Below are positions 14,101-26,300 of a stretch of 64,000 nt of DNA, piece by piece. The stretch spans positions 257,158-321,157 of the forward strand of contig JH720294.1 of NCBI GenBank assembly GCA_000231825.2, read 5' to 3'. The position numbers and the translations under genes were made by a program. The DNA comes from Tetrahymena elliotti 4EA (lineage: Eukaryota; Ciliophora; Oligohymenophorea; Hymenostomatida; Tetrahymenidae). Positions within the stretch are counted from its first letter, which is position 1, and every line of letters begins with the position of its first letter. Under the pieces are notes generated by a model, which saw nothing but the letters and a program-made list of their open reading frames with translations, searched no databases and was not told where the DNA came from.

Positions 14101-15535
14101 AGACAAATTTAAGAATCACTCCTGAGTCATAAAGCAGAAGATGATGAGAAAGGTAGAATAGTTGGTCAGGGAGAATGTTTTGGAATGTTTGGATTTTTCA
14201 CTGGATATGAATATATGAAAAGAGCTTAGAGTGTTGGTTACACATCAGTTTTGAAAATAGGTAGATAAGCAGTAATGAAAATAGTTAAAAAAGAAAAAAG
14301 GAGTTTTGAAATGTTTAAATAAGTAGGTGATTAGATTTTTTTTGAAAGAAATTTATCATGTATAGGGATTAAATGTTCAAATTGCAATTCAATTGATCAT
14401 GAATCAAACTAATGTATTTATACTCGATTTGATAAGCTAAACCCTTACATTATTTATAAGTTTAATCATTCAACCTCACAAGATAGGAATTCAAATTTTA
14501 TTAGAAAAGTAAAAAATAAAACAAAAACATACACTTTAAAATTAAACTCTATTGTTCACTCTAATTAGAATCAACTTAGGATGGAAAGTTACCATGAAAA
14601 GATTTTAGAATAAACTAATAAATCAACCACTTCTATTTAAGAAATATTTTAATCAAACAACAACTATAACAACAACAATAGTAACAGTAATCATTACAAA
14701 AGAAATTCAATGACAGATTAATTTGGAAATATGCTAAGTTCAAAACTTTAACAGGAAGATAAAGAAAATACAGAAGAGGAGATTTAAAAGGAATTCCAAA
14801 TTTTCAGGAAATAATCTAGTTATTCTAGTTAATCTTAAAATTAGAAAGAAGAAATAAAGGATTAAACACTCTCTTATTACTTAAAAAATAATTATGATCT
14901 TATATCTCCAATTGAATTTAATAGAAACCATTAACTAAAAAATCAGGAAGTAAATTCACTTTCATAAAAAAAATAATTTTATCTTAAATAATTTTGGTAA
15001 TTTTTATATTAAGTTAGGGCAAGGTTCTTCTTTTGGAGGAGGAATTGACTATACAGAAGATTAATCTAGTAAATTGAATTCTATTGAAAAGAAAATGAAA
15101 AAAAATATGGCAACTAACATATCTTCAAAGCTTATTCTTGAAAAATCGTCTATCTATAATTAACTACTGCCTAAATCTAAATCATAAATGCAACTGGCTA
15201 ATGAATTCTCATAAAAACAAAAAACATAAAGTACAAAAGATTATGGTGGGTTTAATTCAAAGACAGTATCCCTGCTCTTACCACTATCCAATATATTGAA
15301 AAATGTGAATTAGATTAATGAAGATTAATAAACTATTCCTCTTTAAGCTAACAACTTACTAAATGATAATCCATTTATAAATGAAATGGATACACTCCAG
15401 AAATTTGATTTCTACTTTAGATAGTACAATAGCTAAAGAGTTCTAGACAAATATAATGAAAAGAAAATTAAATTTACTCAAAAAAAAGATATCTTAAATT
15501 CAGCTAAAAATTCTTCAAAAATACCTCTAAATTGA
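11162..15535 (+). CDS. CNG/HCN-like cation channel with CNBD and CCHC zinc knuckle, paralog 3
   Basis: About 1176 residues. Exons: 11162-11793, 11965-13056, 13124-13428, 13481-13610, 14100-14949, 15014-15535; phase-consistent, TGA end. The most diverged paralog. The N-terminal ~210 residues are polar and Gln-rich, followed by a basic segment before S1 (KIPVFNPES motif). The pore (~502-520) reads YWALSILTSNQIFIPNSNI, further from a K+ filter than the others. The S4 region has almost no positive charge. CNBD: an early strand ends at IIDGNG, where a phase-1 intron falls; after a long intron comes FGMFGFFTG. CCHC knuckle at 812-825 (nt 14374-14415), followed by FDKLNPY. The Asn/Ser-rich tail carries FYFRQYNSQ near nt 15410, where Arg replaces the usual Pro. 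The 489-bp intron at 13611-14099 is partly open and could hide an exon. Function inferred from architecture. Confidence 0.82.
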
Positions 15536-17644
15536 ATTAATTTTTAGATTTAAATTTTTGAGTGTTAGTGTGTTTTTTTATGTTTATTTTGAAAAGAAAA
15601 TTTCCTTACAGTGATACTGAAAATATTCATTATCAAAACAATTTTAAAGAATATTAGACTACAATTAAAAAATAATTTGTTTATAATTATTTCCAAAATT
15701 TCTACTGCAATAAATATTTTTTTAAATATGTGAAATTAAAACAAAATATATGTATTATTGTATTAATTATTAATAGATTTATCTACAATAATTTTAAATA
15801 AAAATTTAAATAGCAATTTAATAGATAGAATACATTTAAAAATTTATTTGTTAATTAACAAATAAATATCAAATTAAACTAAAATTTTAATTTTTCTAAT
15901 GTAAGACATACTCCTTCAATATTTTTTGTTGGTATTAATAATCTATAATGAGCATTAGCGATAGATTAAAAAATTATTTAAATTAGTATTATAAGAATAG
16001 AGTCTATTTGATTAAAAATAATTTATTGAGAAATAACATAACATATTTCAATTAGAATAAATATGTTAAAGTTTATTAAATATGTGTTTGAATTTGTTTT
16101 AAGACAAGTTTATTATTACTATAAATAGTTTAATTGTGCTGATTAGAAATTAAAAATATATATTGGTTAGCTAAAATAGTAGATTTAATTTATTCATTAT
16201 TTTTTTTGAACACTTTAACAATCAAAATTAATATTTTGTTTATTTTTAAAATTCAATAATAACGAAATTATATTTATTTTGATTGAAATTATATAATGTA
16301 AATATAGTTTATTTCTGATGATTTTAAACTTAAAATATTTATTTTAAATAGGATCTAGAGAATGGAGTAAAGCTTTTTTAATAAAGATTTGACTGATGAA
16401 TATTTCTAAAAAACACTTTTTGCTTTTGCTGAGATTGCTAAATATATTATTTAAATTTAAATAGCAAATTAGAATTTTGTTTTCTTTTTAAGTATTAATC
16501 CTACATAAATTTGTGAGTATTATATTGAGAACTTAGCATATAATAATATTCTGATTCAAAAAACATTTTCTTGTAATATTATTTAAAAATAATTTATATT
16601 TAATAATATTTTTAAATTTAAACATTAAGCCAAAAGAATCATAAATATTTGAGAAGTAGTGTGAAAGGAGCAGTGAGAAGGGAAATAAAAGTTATTTAAA
16701 ATAACAAAATCATTCATTATTTTTAAATGTAAAATTTAATATTTCTAGATTCTCTTTCAAATTAGGAATATAAACATAATTAATCAAAAAAAATTCAAAC
16801 AACCTTTTTAATTTGCAATAATTTAGGATGAAAAATTTTCCTCAAAAAATAAAAATAATTGATTTATGTTAAATTTCTAAGCAAATTTATATTTTTCTAT
16901 ATCACTCTCTGGTCACTTAAATAGCACTTTAAAAAACAATAACAAATAATAAAGATAATTTAAAAATATTCTTCACCTCTATCTTTAAATTTTTATTTTT
17001 AATTAATAAACAGTAAATATAAATTTATTAATTTATTAGATTATGAAATTTATTTTGATTTATTTAAGCATTTATATATTTCAATTTGAAAAATCTTTTT
17101 AATAAAATGCTAATTGACTTATTCAAAATTAGTTCTTAAATTATTTATTTATATGGTGAGTATTTTTTATTAAAAGAAAAAAACATTCAAAAATTTAACA
17201 GTTTTTCTTAGAGTTTTTCTAGTAAAATATTATATAAATGTCCAGAATTTAGAAAGAACAATATTATATTTAAAATGCTAACCAGTGTTTAATTTTTCAT
17301 GGTCAACTAATTAAAATTTCTAAGAATGAAAGTATGTGAGTTATAGTTCTTATTTAATGTTTTTATATGGTTAAAAAGTAAAAAAGCGATATTTTCAATA
17401 TTTCTTACATTAGGACTTCTATTTTTGAGAATATATGCATGAGACTGCACAATGTATAATTAAATATATTACAATCAATTAAAAGAATAAATAAAAAATT
17501 AGGTGTTAGATAATACCAAATACTAATAATTTGTTTAATTTAAGAAGAGTTAATATTTTTGTGTGAAAACATAATTAATATTTTAAGTTTTTAGTTAGTT
17601 TAGATTTTATTCATTTTACAAAATAGCGATTAAAATAAAGTAGT
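15536..17644. other. 2.1-kb intergenic spacer between channel genes 3 and 4
   Basis: AT-rich, with no supported gene. A 96-codon ciliate-code frame (ATG 16362, TGA 16650) is present, but with TGA as the only stop a random frame of this length is unremarkable and it has no recognisable domain. No tRNA-like fold or repeat family was seen. Confidence 0.5.
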
Positions 17645-20600
17645 ATGAATAACCATATGAATTTAATTAATGGCAGTGATGGTAGCAGTCTAAGTATTCA
17701 CATTAAAACTTAAAGCAAATAGAAAGATTTCAGCTAGGATTAAATTAACTACTCTGCCCCTTTAGATTAGCTCTTTTTGAAGTAGAGAAAGTACATTTAA
17801 TCTGATGAGGTTTAAGCCTTGTAGGGTATAAACCTAAAAAAAGAGAGCTTTTTAAGTGAAAGTGAAGCTGATATATTTACTCAAAAAAACTCCAAAGATT
17901 TTTAAAGCATGAATCTTGTAAATTAATTAAATTTGAATTCAAATGAAACCATTAATTAGTGCAATTTAAAATAGCTTCATTTTTGGCTATAAAAATATTT
18001 CATAGAATAAATTGATGATCTAATATTATTTATCTCCTAAAAAACAGCCAGTTCATAATAGCAATCAAAATGGATCATCTATTATAGAAGTTCCAAATAC
18101 ACCTAAAACTAATGTTTATGAGATAAAGGCACCTTCTTCTTTTCAAAACTTGCCCTAAAAGATGCTATTTGATAAAAAAAGGCAAAAAAGCATTTTGCGT
18201 AATGGTGATGATAAATTAAATTTTTCTTTTGACATAGACTAAAACTCATTAATGAATTCTCCAAATCCAACTTACATAAAAAGTAAACATGAAAGATCTC
18301 CAGAAAAGGTGACAACTTTCAAAAATATGCAAATGAATGAAGATCCCTTAGAGTAATTAGAAAATTTGAATGAATGGATATTGATCAATTAATTACTTAT
18401 CAAAATTTTTATTACTTATTAAATTGATATCTAACTAACTATCATAAAATTGCTTGTTTATTATCTTACTATAATCCTTGAATTTAAGTTCGATAAAAAT
18501 TAATCCTTTCTTGCATTCATTTTCCAAGAGCTCAAAAAGAAAGCTACAAAAGCAAGCAAAAAGTTAATCAAATATATTAAAGATGAAAACTGAAATCTAA
18601 TTTTAGCACTAATAGTATGACTGGACCATTTTAAAATTGAATATTTATTAATCAAGCAATTCACTTAAGAGATGTCAATTTAAGAATTAACTTGCTGCAT
18701 TTTAAACTCAAATTAAATCATATTTATTTGATTTTTTCATTAATTAATTCTAAGCAATTTTAAACATAATTTACAAAAAAAAAATTAATTAGAATAAAAA
18801 AATAATTTTATTAAGAATGAATTAGATTTGAGAGCAAAATAATTTTATAATTAATTAAATTTTATTCGAAAATAATTTTAAGTTTAAATCGAAAGATAAA
18901 AAGATCATATTTATTTCATAAATTCTTATTATTTGTTTATTTATTAAAAAAGTGAAAGCGGATAAGAGTTTCTGAAAGCTGTAGCTGGATTTGGAAATAT
19001 TTTTAGATTTTATGGAATAATTCAACCAAAGATAAAGAGGTTTTTCTATACAAAGACATTGGCAGGTAAATTAAGGCATCTCACTTTACCTGTAAGAAGA
19101 ACGATCAATGACTTATCAGATTATATTCACCAAGAGAAAAAATAATCGTTAATCATAGGGTGTATCTTATATATCATTTATTTGGTAGAGAAGCTGTGCT
19201 ACTTCCTGAGATTAAATAAAATTCCAATTATAAACCCAGAGAACAAATTAAAAATACTATTTAACACAATTATAGTGACTTATAACTGCTTTTATTTATT
19301 TTTGAGATCTTTATAAATTTTTTTCCATGCTGATTTGGGGGTTTATTCTCATTACCTCCATCTGGCTGCTGAAATAGCTTGGGTATCTGAAATGCTTGTT
19401 TAGCTAAATACTTCTATGTACTATCATAACCACTTTACGAAAGATAGAAAAATTATCTTCAAGATATATTGCTCAGAATATTTTTTTTTTGAAGTTCTTC
19501 CTTTAATATTCGATGGGAAAACTTCATAATATAAGGCACTTGAAATCTTATTCCTTATGACACTTCTATTGAAGATAAAAGGAATTATGATCATATTAAA
19601 AAACTTAGAGTTTTATATTCTATAAATACTTGATAACCATTCTTTCTTCCAACTATTAAAACTTATTCTGTAAATGATATTATTTGGTCATGTACTAGCC
19701 TGTGCTTAAAGTGTAATTATTGGTTATGAAGTCAACTATCAAAATATTAACTCTTACTGGCAAAATTTATATGAATTAAATTATAAAAACTGGTTGACTC
19801 TATATCTCCAATCACTCTACTGGTCATTTACCATAGTAATGAGTATGTAGTACAATCCACCCTAATCAGATATGGAAATAGTTTTTACTTGTATTTGCAT
19901 GCTTGTTTCATGTGCTGGGTTTGGTTATCTAATTAACTCTATAGGTGGAATTTTAGGAGAAATTAACCAAGAATAAGAAGATTATAAGAAAGATCTTAAT
20001 ATTCTTAACTAGTTTATGAAAAGAAAAAAAATAGAAATGTAACATTTTTCAATTCTTTGTCTGTTTTTTGATCAATCAATCAAATAAAATTATTGATAGA
20101 ATAATATTTTTTAAATATAATTAGAAGCTTAATGAGAAGAGCTAATATCTAACTGAAGAAATATTATGAGTAACAAAAAAGAGTCAGATATAATCAAGAA
20201 AATGAAACTTTAGTGAAACTAAATGAATATATGATGAAAGAATTGTTGATTTCATCTAATTTAAAAATTATTAAGAGATATCCTTTATTTAATTTGTTTA
20301 GCTAGTAAACTTTATTTAAAATATGCACGAAAATGCAGGAAAGGTTGTATGCACCAAGTTAAATTATATTTGATAGAAAAGTAGAGGAAAAGGATGACTA
20401 TTATCTATATCTTTTGGTAGATGGATCAAGTATTTATTTTTTTAAAATTAAAATTTAATTTATTAATAAAATATTCAGTTGTGATTGAAGATAAATTTTA
20501 ACTAAATGTCAATGAAGATAAAAAAGACCAAAATCGATACTATTTTATAGAAGATTATTAGTAAGATTTGTGTTTGCTTTTTCATTTAAAGTTAATAATC

Positions 20601-22312
20601 GAATTTTAATAACTTAAGAGCATATGATAATGAAGAAGAGGAAGAAGAAAAGGAGCATAATGAAAAAGTTGTAGGGAGAAAGCTTTAGAAAGGAGAATTC
20701 TTTGGAGTTGCTGGGTTTTTTACAGGAAAAGAAGTAATGTCAAAAGCTATCAGCTAAGATTTTTCTAGCGTGATGATAATAAGCAAGTCAGATTTCGAAA
20801 AAATATTATAAGAAGAAAAGAGTGATTTTGAAAAATTTAAAGAAGTTGGTGATAAAATCTTATTGTATAACGATTATAATGATTTAAGAGCATAGTGTGA
20901 TTACTGCTAAAGCAGATTTCACTATGCTAGTTAATGTAGCAAAGTTTAGTTAGACAAGGATCCTTATTTCATTATTAAGAAATAAAATTTTAGCATCAAT
21001 CAGCCTAGAAAGTAATACAAAAGAGAATCAACAAAATTTAACTCATTAGTCAGTATTTTGTTTGTGAAAAACTCTATTTTAGATTACAAAGTTAGAAATT
21101 AAGATGAGCTAACAGACTTTTTAAGTGACTATACATAATCAGACTAAGACTATTCGGATAATGAGTTAGATGACTAAGTTGAAACTATAAGAGATACCTA
21201 AAAGTAAAGAACTTTAATCCATAAAGAGTAAAGTATGATGCAAAATGATGGACTCTTTGATGATAGAGACTATAAGTAAGAGTTAGTAAAAACAGAGTCG
21301 AAATTTGTAAGCATTTATTTTTGAAAAATTTCTGTTTCGATTAATTCAAAAATCTCTATTTTGATAATTTCAAAGAATTAATTTCATTTATTAAATTCAA
21401 GCAAAATAAAATATGTTTCATCGATTAAATAAAAAATTTTTGAATTGATAGGATATTGGACCGAGCTATTTAGATAGTGTGAATCCTGTAAATTTATAAT
21501 CAGGGTAAATTCCTCCAAATAATCACTCTGAAGAAGATAGTGTATACCATGAGTCAAAATAAAACTTTAAAAATTTTATTGGATCTGATAAAGACACAAT
21601 TAATAAAGATTTGGATCAGCTTGATAGAGGGAGCTATTAAACTATTCAAAACACAATACCTAATGCTATGAAAAGAGGTTCAATAGATGGAACAATATTT
21701 AATAGATCATAAGTTTAAACAATGAATGTAGGAAAAAATGAATACCTTTTAAAGCAACTCTTAAATGGAGTTTAAGATTTAATTTCGTAGTTAAGCTAAA
21801 GGGGAAGCTCAAAAAGAAAGTAATCAACTACCATGGGTAGCAACTTGGAAATGTCTTCAAAGATTTAAAATATTCCTAGCAACCTAAAGAATCCTGGATT
21901 AGATAACTTCAAACCATCAAAGCAGAGTTAATTCGATGAATATTCACACTCGATTTCAAGAAAATCAATAATGAGGCATACTTTTAGAAGTACATCATAT
22001 GTTACCAGTAAAAAAGAAAGATCTACACCTCATTATGATTACTATAAAGAAATGTCATTTAAGAAGCTTTAATCTAACCAAGTTAGCTATGAAAGTAACT
22101 TCATATGGGATATAGACAGATTGTAAGACTATGAAAATTATTTCCCTCACCAAAATTCAAATGAAATTTTAAAAAAATTCAGCAATTATCAAGCAAAATC
22201 ATTTAAAAAAAGAAAATAGAAAAAACTAAAAATAAATGCTCACTCATTCAAGAGAACCCAAACTCAAAATACCAAAAACAAAGACAGATAATCTCTTAAA
22301 ATATTTATCTGA
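17645..22312 (+). CDS. CNG/HCN-like cation channel with CNBD and CCHC zinc knuckle, paralog 4
   Basis: About 1270 residues. Exons: 17645-17917, 18048-~18562 (donor tentative, GTTAAT), 18953-20038, 20125-20429, 20479-20560, 20619-21306, 21452-22312. The segment before S1 contains QPKIKRFF and VRRTINDLSDY, conserved in paralog 5. Pore (~552-570): YWSFTIVMSMQYNPPQSDM, no GYG. The S4 region has LLLKIKG. The CNBD has an acidic insert (AYDNEEEEEE) before FGVAGFFTG. CCHC knuckle at about residue 847 (nt 20896-20937), followed by LDKDPYF. The C-terminal exon carries NYFPHQNSN at nt ~22135. The last ~30 codons belong to a sequence that recurs 357 bp downstream, so the present C-terminus may derive from a local duplication. 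The only uncertain part of the model is the exon 2/3 junction. Same orientation and intron layout as its neighbours. Confidence 0.83.
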
Positions 22313-22790
22313 TTTTTATCTCATAACTAATTCTTCCATACTATTACTTATCCATGCATTTTATTTTAAAAATTATTTCAAAAATAAATTATTAACTTTA
22401 TACAAACAAACAAATAAAATTGAATTCATAATTAATTAAATCAAATTTGTAAAAAAATTATATATGACAATATCTGTATAACTCTCTTTTAAAAATTAAA
22501 TATTGACATTCATAAAATTATTTCAAGAAAAATAAATTTTATTTTTTGATTTTTCCTTTGAATTAAATAATTTAAAAAAAATAAAATAAATACTCATTTA
22601 TTCAAGAGAACCCAATCTTAAAATACCAAAAGCAAAGACAGATAATATCTAAAAATATATACATGATTATCATCTTATCACAAATTCTTCCATAATATTA
22701 TTTTTTGTTACTTTAATTCATTTTATTTATAAAAAAAGAAAATATTACCAACAACCAACCAAACAAATGTAATTGAAATAATAATTAAAT
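22225..22790. repeat. Direct duplication overlapping the 3' end of channel gene 4
   Basis: A segment of roughly 190 bp from about 22225 recurs from about 22582. Both copies hold CATTCAAGAGAACCCAA-like or TTATTCAAGAGAACCCAA-like cores, then AAAATACCAAAA and AAAGACAGATAAT, then a region ending in ATTCTTCCATA. The first copy encodes the last ~30 residues and the stop of channel gene 4. The second is degraded and noncoding. Confidence 0.75.
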
Positions 22791-23358
22791 AAATCTAATT
22801 TTTAAAAAGATTAAGAAACCTAAAGAATAAAGTAAGAAATACCTCTCTTTTATCAGATAATATTTATAAAATTAGTTAAAGAAAAATAATTTTATTTCAT
22901 GCTTCAATTTAATCAAAAAAGAAATACAAATTAAGTTGATTAAATAAATTATTTGATTGGAAAAAAATGTAAAAGAAATTAATAATTTTTATTAATATGA
23001 AAAGATGAATTTTATTTCTAACTTAATTCTTATTTAAAATCATTTCAATCTATTAAAAATGCAAAAATCTCAAATTAAATAAAACTATTAACTAAGCTAC
23101 GGGATAGTTTTAATTTAGTTAATTCTACTAATAATTTGTTCTAAACAATTGATTAATTAATTAATATATTTATTCACTATAATGTGATAATTAATAAATT
23201 AAAGATTAAAGCTAAACTGAATTAACTTATAAAAATTAAGATTATTTTATAAAGGTTGTTTGTAGAATCTACTTTTTTCTACTTAAAATTTAGGAAATAG
23301 TAATTGCAAGTCAAAGAATTAAAATTAACTATATTAAGCTAACTAGCAATACTGATAG
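22313..23358. other. Intergenic spacer between channel genes 4 and 5
   Basis: Contains the second copy of the gene-4 3' duplication (22582-22790). The rest is AT-rich with no recognised gene. The motif CCAACCAAAC at about 22751 is not the Tetrahymena breakage consensus. Confidence 0.6.
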
Positions 23359-26300
23359 ATGAATTTGAATGATGATAGCAATAGTATATCTATAAGTAGC
23401 CGAGTTTATAATGAGCAAAATAACACAAAAAATCATTTTATTAACTAAGAAGATATGTAGAATAATTATATGATATTTTAGAATCAAAAAAAGTATTTCT
23501 AATCATAAGAAGTATCAGAAATAAAATAAATAAACTAAAAACCAGAAAATACAGCAAACAGTATAGATAATTATGTAAATTTGCAGTTTAATCTTATTTA
23601 ATTTGTATATTTTCCCATATTTTTATCTTTGATGACATTTTATTTTTATAGGATGATACACATGAGAATATTTTTAAAAAAATAAGAAGCAATGAAGAAA
23701 TACTAGAAAAATGCTTGGATCAAAATGAGTAGCATAAAAATAACTCTAAAAATTAAGAGGATACTCTTTAAAAAGAACAAAAATAATAATTCGAAATGAA
23801 AATAAAATAAGTAAAGTCTTTAGTATCAAGTAATAGCTCAGTTAGTTAAAACAATTAGACATATTATAAAAATAGTAATCAAAAAAAGGGTTTAATTGAA
23901 AATTATAGTAGTATTGCTTAGATTTAATAAATCAGAAAAATTATAAATAGAAGAAATGGAAATATTGGGTATTTATTTATTACTACTTTGATTTTGGAAA
24001 AATTTACAATTTTTTTTATCATTATAAAGGCTACAATAAGTAGATTTCATCAAAGAGCTAGAAAAAAGCAATAACTTTTTTAAAATCTACAAGTAATTCC
24101 TTTTTAATTTATATCATAAAGAATATTTCTATTACTTTAAATTGTTATTTTCATTGAGTAACAAAAATTATAATAACTTTCAAATATTTTATGTTTTTAT
24201 TTAAAAAGCTGCCAACAAAAATTATTTTAAAATAAAAAAATAGCAATTATCTTCTTTAAATAATTGTTTTGATAGCATTAACATACATTTTAGCTACTCT
24301 CTTACATTATATATTATTTATTTTAAAGGCTTCCAACGAAAATTAAATAAAAAAATGTGAATTAGCTTCTTTAAAGAACTGTTTTCATTTAGTTAACTTT
24401 TAATAATTTTCGATGTATTTATATAAAAGGCTATCAACAAAAATTGTTTTATGAAAAAAACTCAATTAAAAAAATAATCATTTTTTTTATTTAAAAAAAA
24501 TAGTTTTGTTTTACCAAAAGTAAAAAAGTTCTTTTTTCATCATACAATAAGTGGTAAAACAAAAAAACTAACTATTGAAATGAGGAGAATGTTAGGAGAT
24601 AAATCTGATTAATATTTAAATGAAAAAAAAGGATGTATAAACTTTATTAAACAGAAAATGTTATTTATACTTGAAAAATTAAGTCGATGGTTGTTTTTGG
24701 ATAAAATACCAATTTTTAATCCTGAGAATATTTTAAAAATTATATTTAACATTATGACAGTTGCTTATAGTTGCTTTTATTTATTCATTACGACTTTAAA
24801 AATATTTTTTGTAGCAAAACTTGGTGTTTATGACCACTATTTGCATTTGCTTGCTGAAATAGTCTGGGTTATTGAAATGTTTGTCTAAATGAACACAGCC
24901 ATGTATTATAAAAATTAATTTACAAAAGATAGACGGTTAATTATGAAGATTTATTTGGAGGAATATTTATTCTTCGAAATTCTACCTCTTATATTTGATA
25001 ACCTCTCCTCAACTAATCCTATCCTTCGTGTATGTTATAAATTACCACTACTTCTCAAAACTAAAGGAATATTACAAAATTTAAAATATATTGAATTTTA
25101 CATTTTGTAGAAGCTAGAAAATCATAGTATTCTTTTTCTTTTGAAAATGATAACTTCTTTACTTATGTTTGCACATATAGTTTCATGTTCTTTTTCAGGT
25201 TTAAATGCTATTTCAATCACTTTTTACAATGAGCATACAGATTGGACTACTACTTAAGAAGATTTTTTAAGTAGGGGTGACTGGTTTGAGCATTATCTTT
25301 GGGCTGTAAATTGGTCTTTAAATATTATGTTTAGTAATTACAATAAGTAGCCTTAGTCTAAGCTTGAAATTGGCTTCACTTGTATTTGCATGATTGTCTC
25401 TTGTATTGGTTTTGGTTATATAGTCTCTTCTATAGGCTCTGTACTTAGTGATATTGATAAAGAATAAAAAGAGTACAAATAAGATTTAAATATTTTGAAT
25501 CAATTCATGAAAAGGAAATAAATAGATATGTAAATTTTATTAATCAAATGTTAAATATTTATAATTTAATTAAATTTTGTATAGATCTTTAGTGAGGAGG
25601 GTTAATATTCATTTAAAGAAATACTATGATCATAAAAGAAAAGTTAATTATATTGAAGAAAGCAAAGCTCTTTAAAAATTGAGTGATTATATGTCTAAAG
25701 AATTGCAAATAGCTGCTAACATCAAAATCTTGAAACGCTTTCCTATGTTTAACAATTTATTTTCTGAGTAAACTTAATACAAGATATGTACTATTATGAA
25801 AGAAAAATTATATTTTCCAAACCAAATTATTTTGGATTTAAAACACCTTGAACAAAGTTGTTTGTATTTAATTGTCTAAGGAAATGGTAAAAATTAAATT
25901 TATGCAAATTATTACTTGCTTTAAATCTATTTTATTAATTATATCAGTCTCTATTGACCATCCTTCTAATATGGACGAAAATAATTTTGATGATAGTATC
26001 CCATAAGTCTCATCTTTTAATCAAAGACCTTTTCAGTCGTAAATTTCTATTTCATAAAAAATATACTTCTGCTACTCAAATTCACCAAATTTTAAATTAA
26101 TTTTAAGCTTTTTATTTTTCAAATTTATAAAAAATATTTTTATAATCTTTTGAAAAAGAATAAACAGAACTTAAAATGAAGAAAATAAGGTAAAATCTGA
26201 TATTATTTTAAAAAAAGACTAGTGCTTTGGATAATATGGATTTTTTACTGGAAGCGAATAAATAACTTTAGCAACAAGTATTAAATTTACGACTATAATC

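Noticed and set aside
16362..16652. 96-codon frame in the 15.5-17.6 kb spacer
   Set aside because: With TGA the only stop in very AT-rich DNA, chance frames of this length are expected; no domain, paralog or splice context supports it.
22746..22766. CCAACAACCAACCAAAC as a chromosome breakage sequence, and GAGGTT at 30431
   Set aside because: Neither matches the conserved 15-bp Tetrahymena breakage consensus beyond a few bases.
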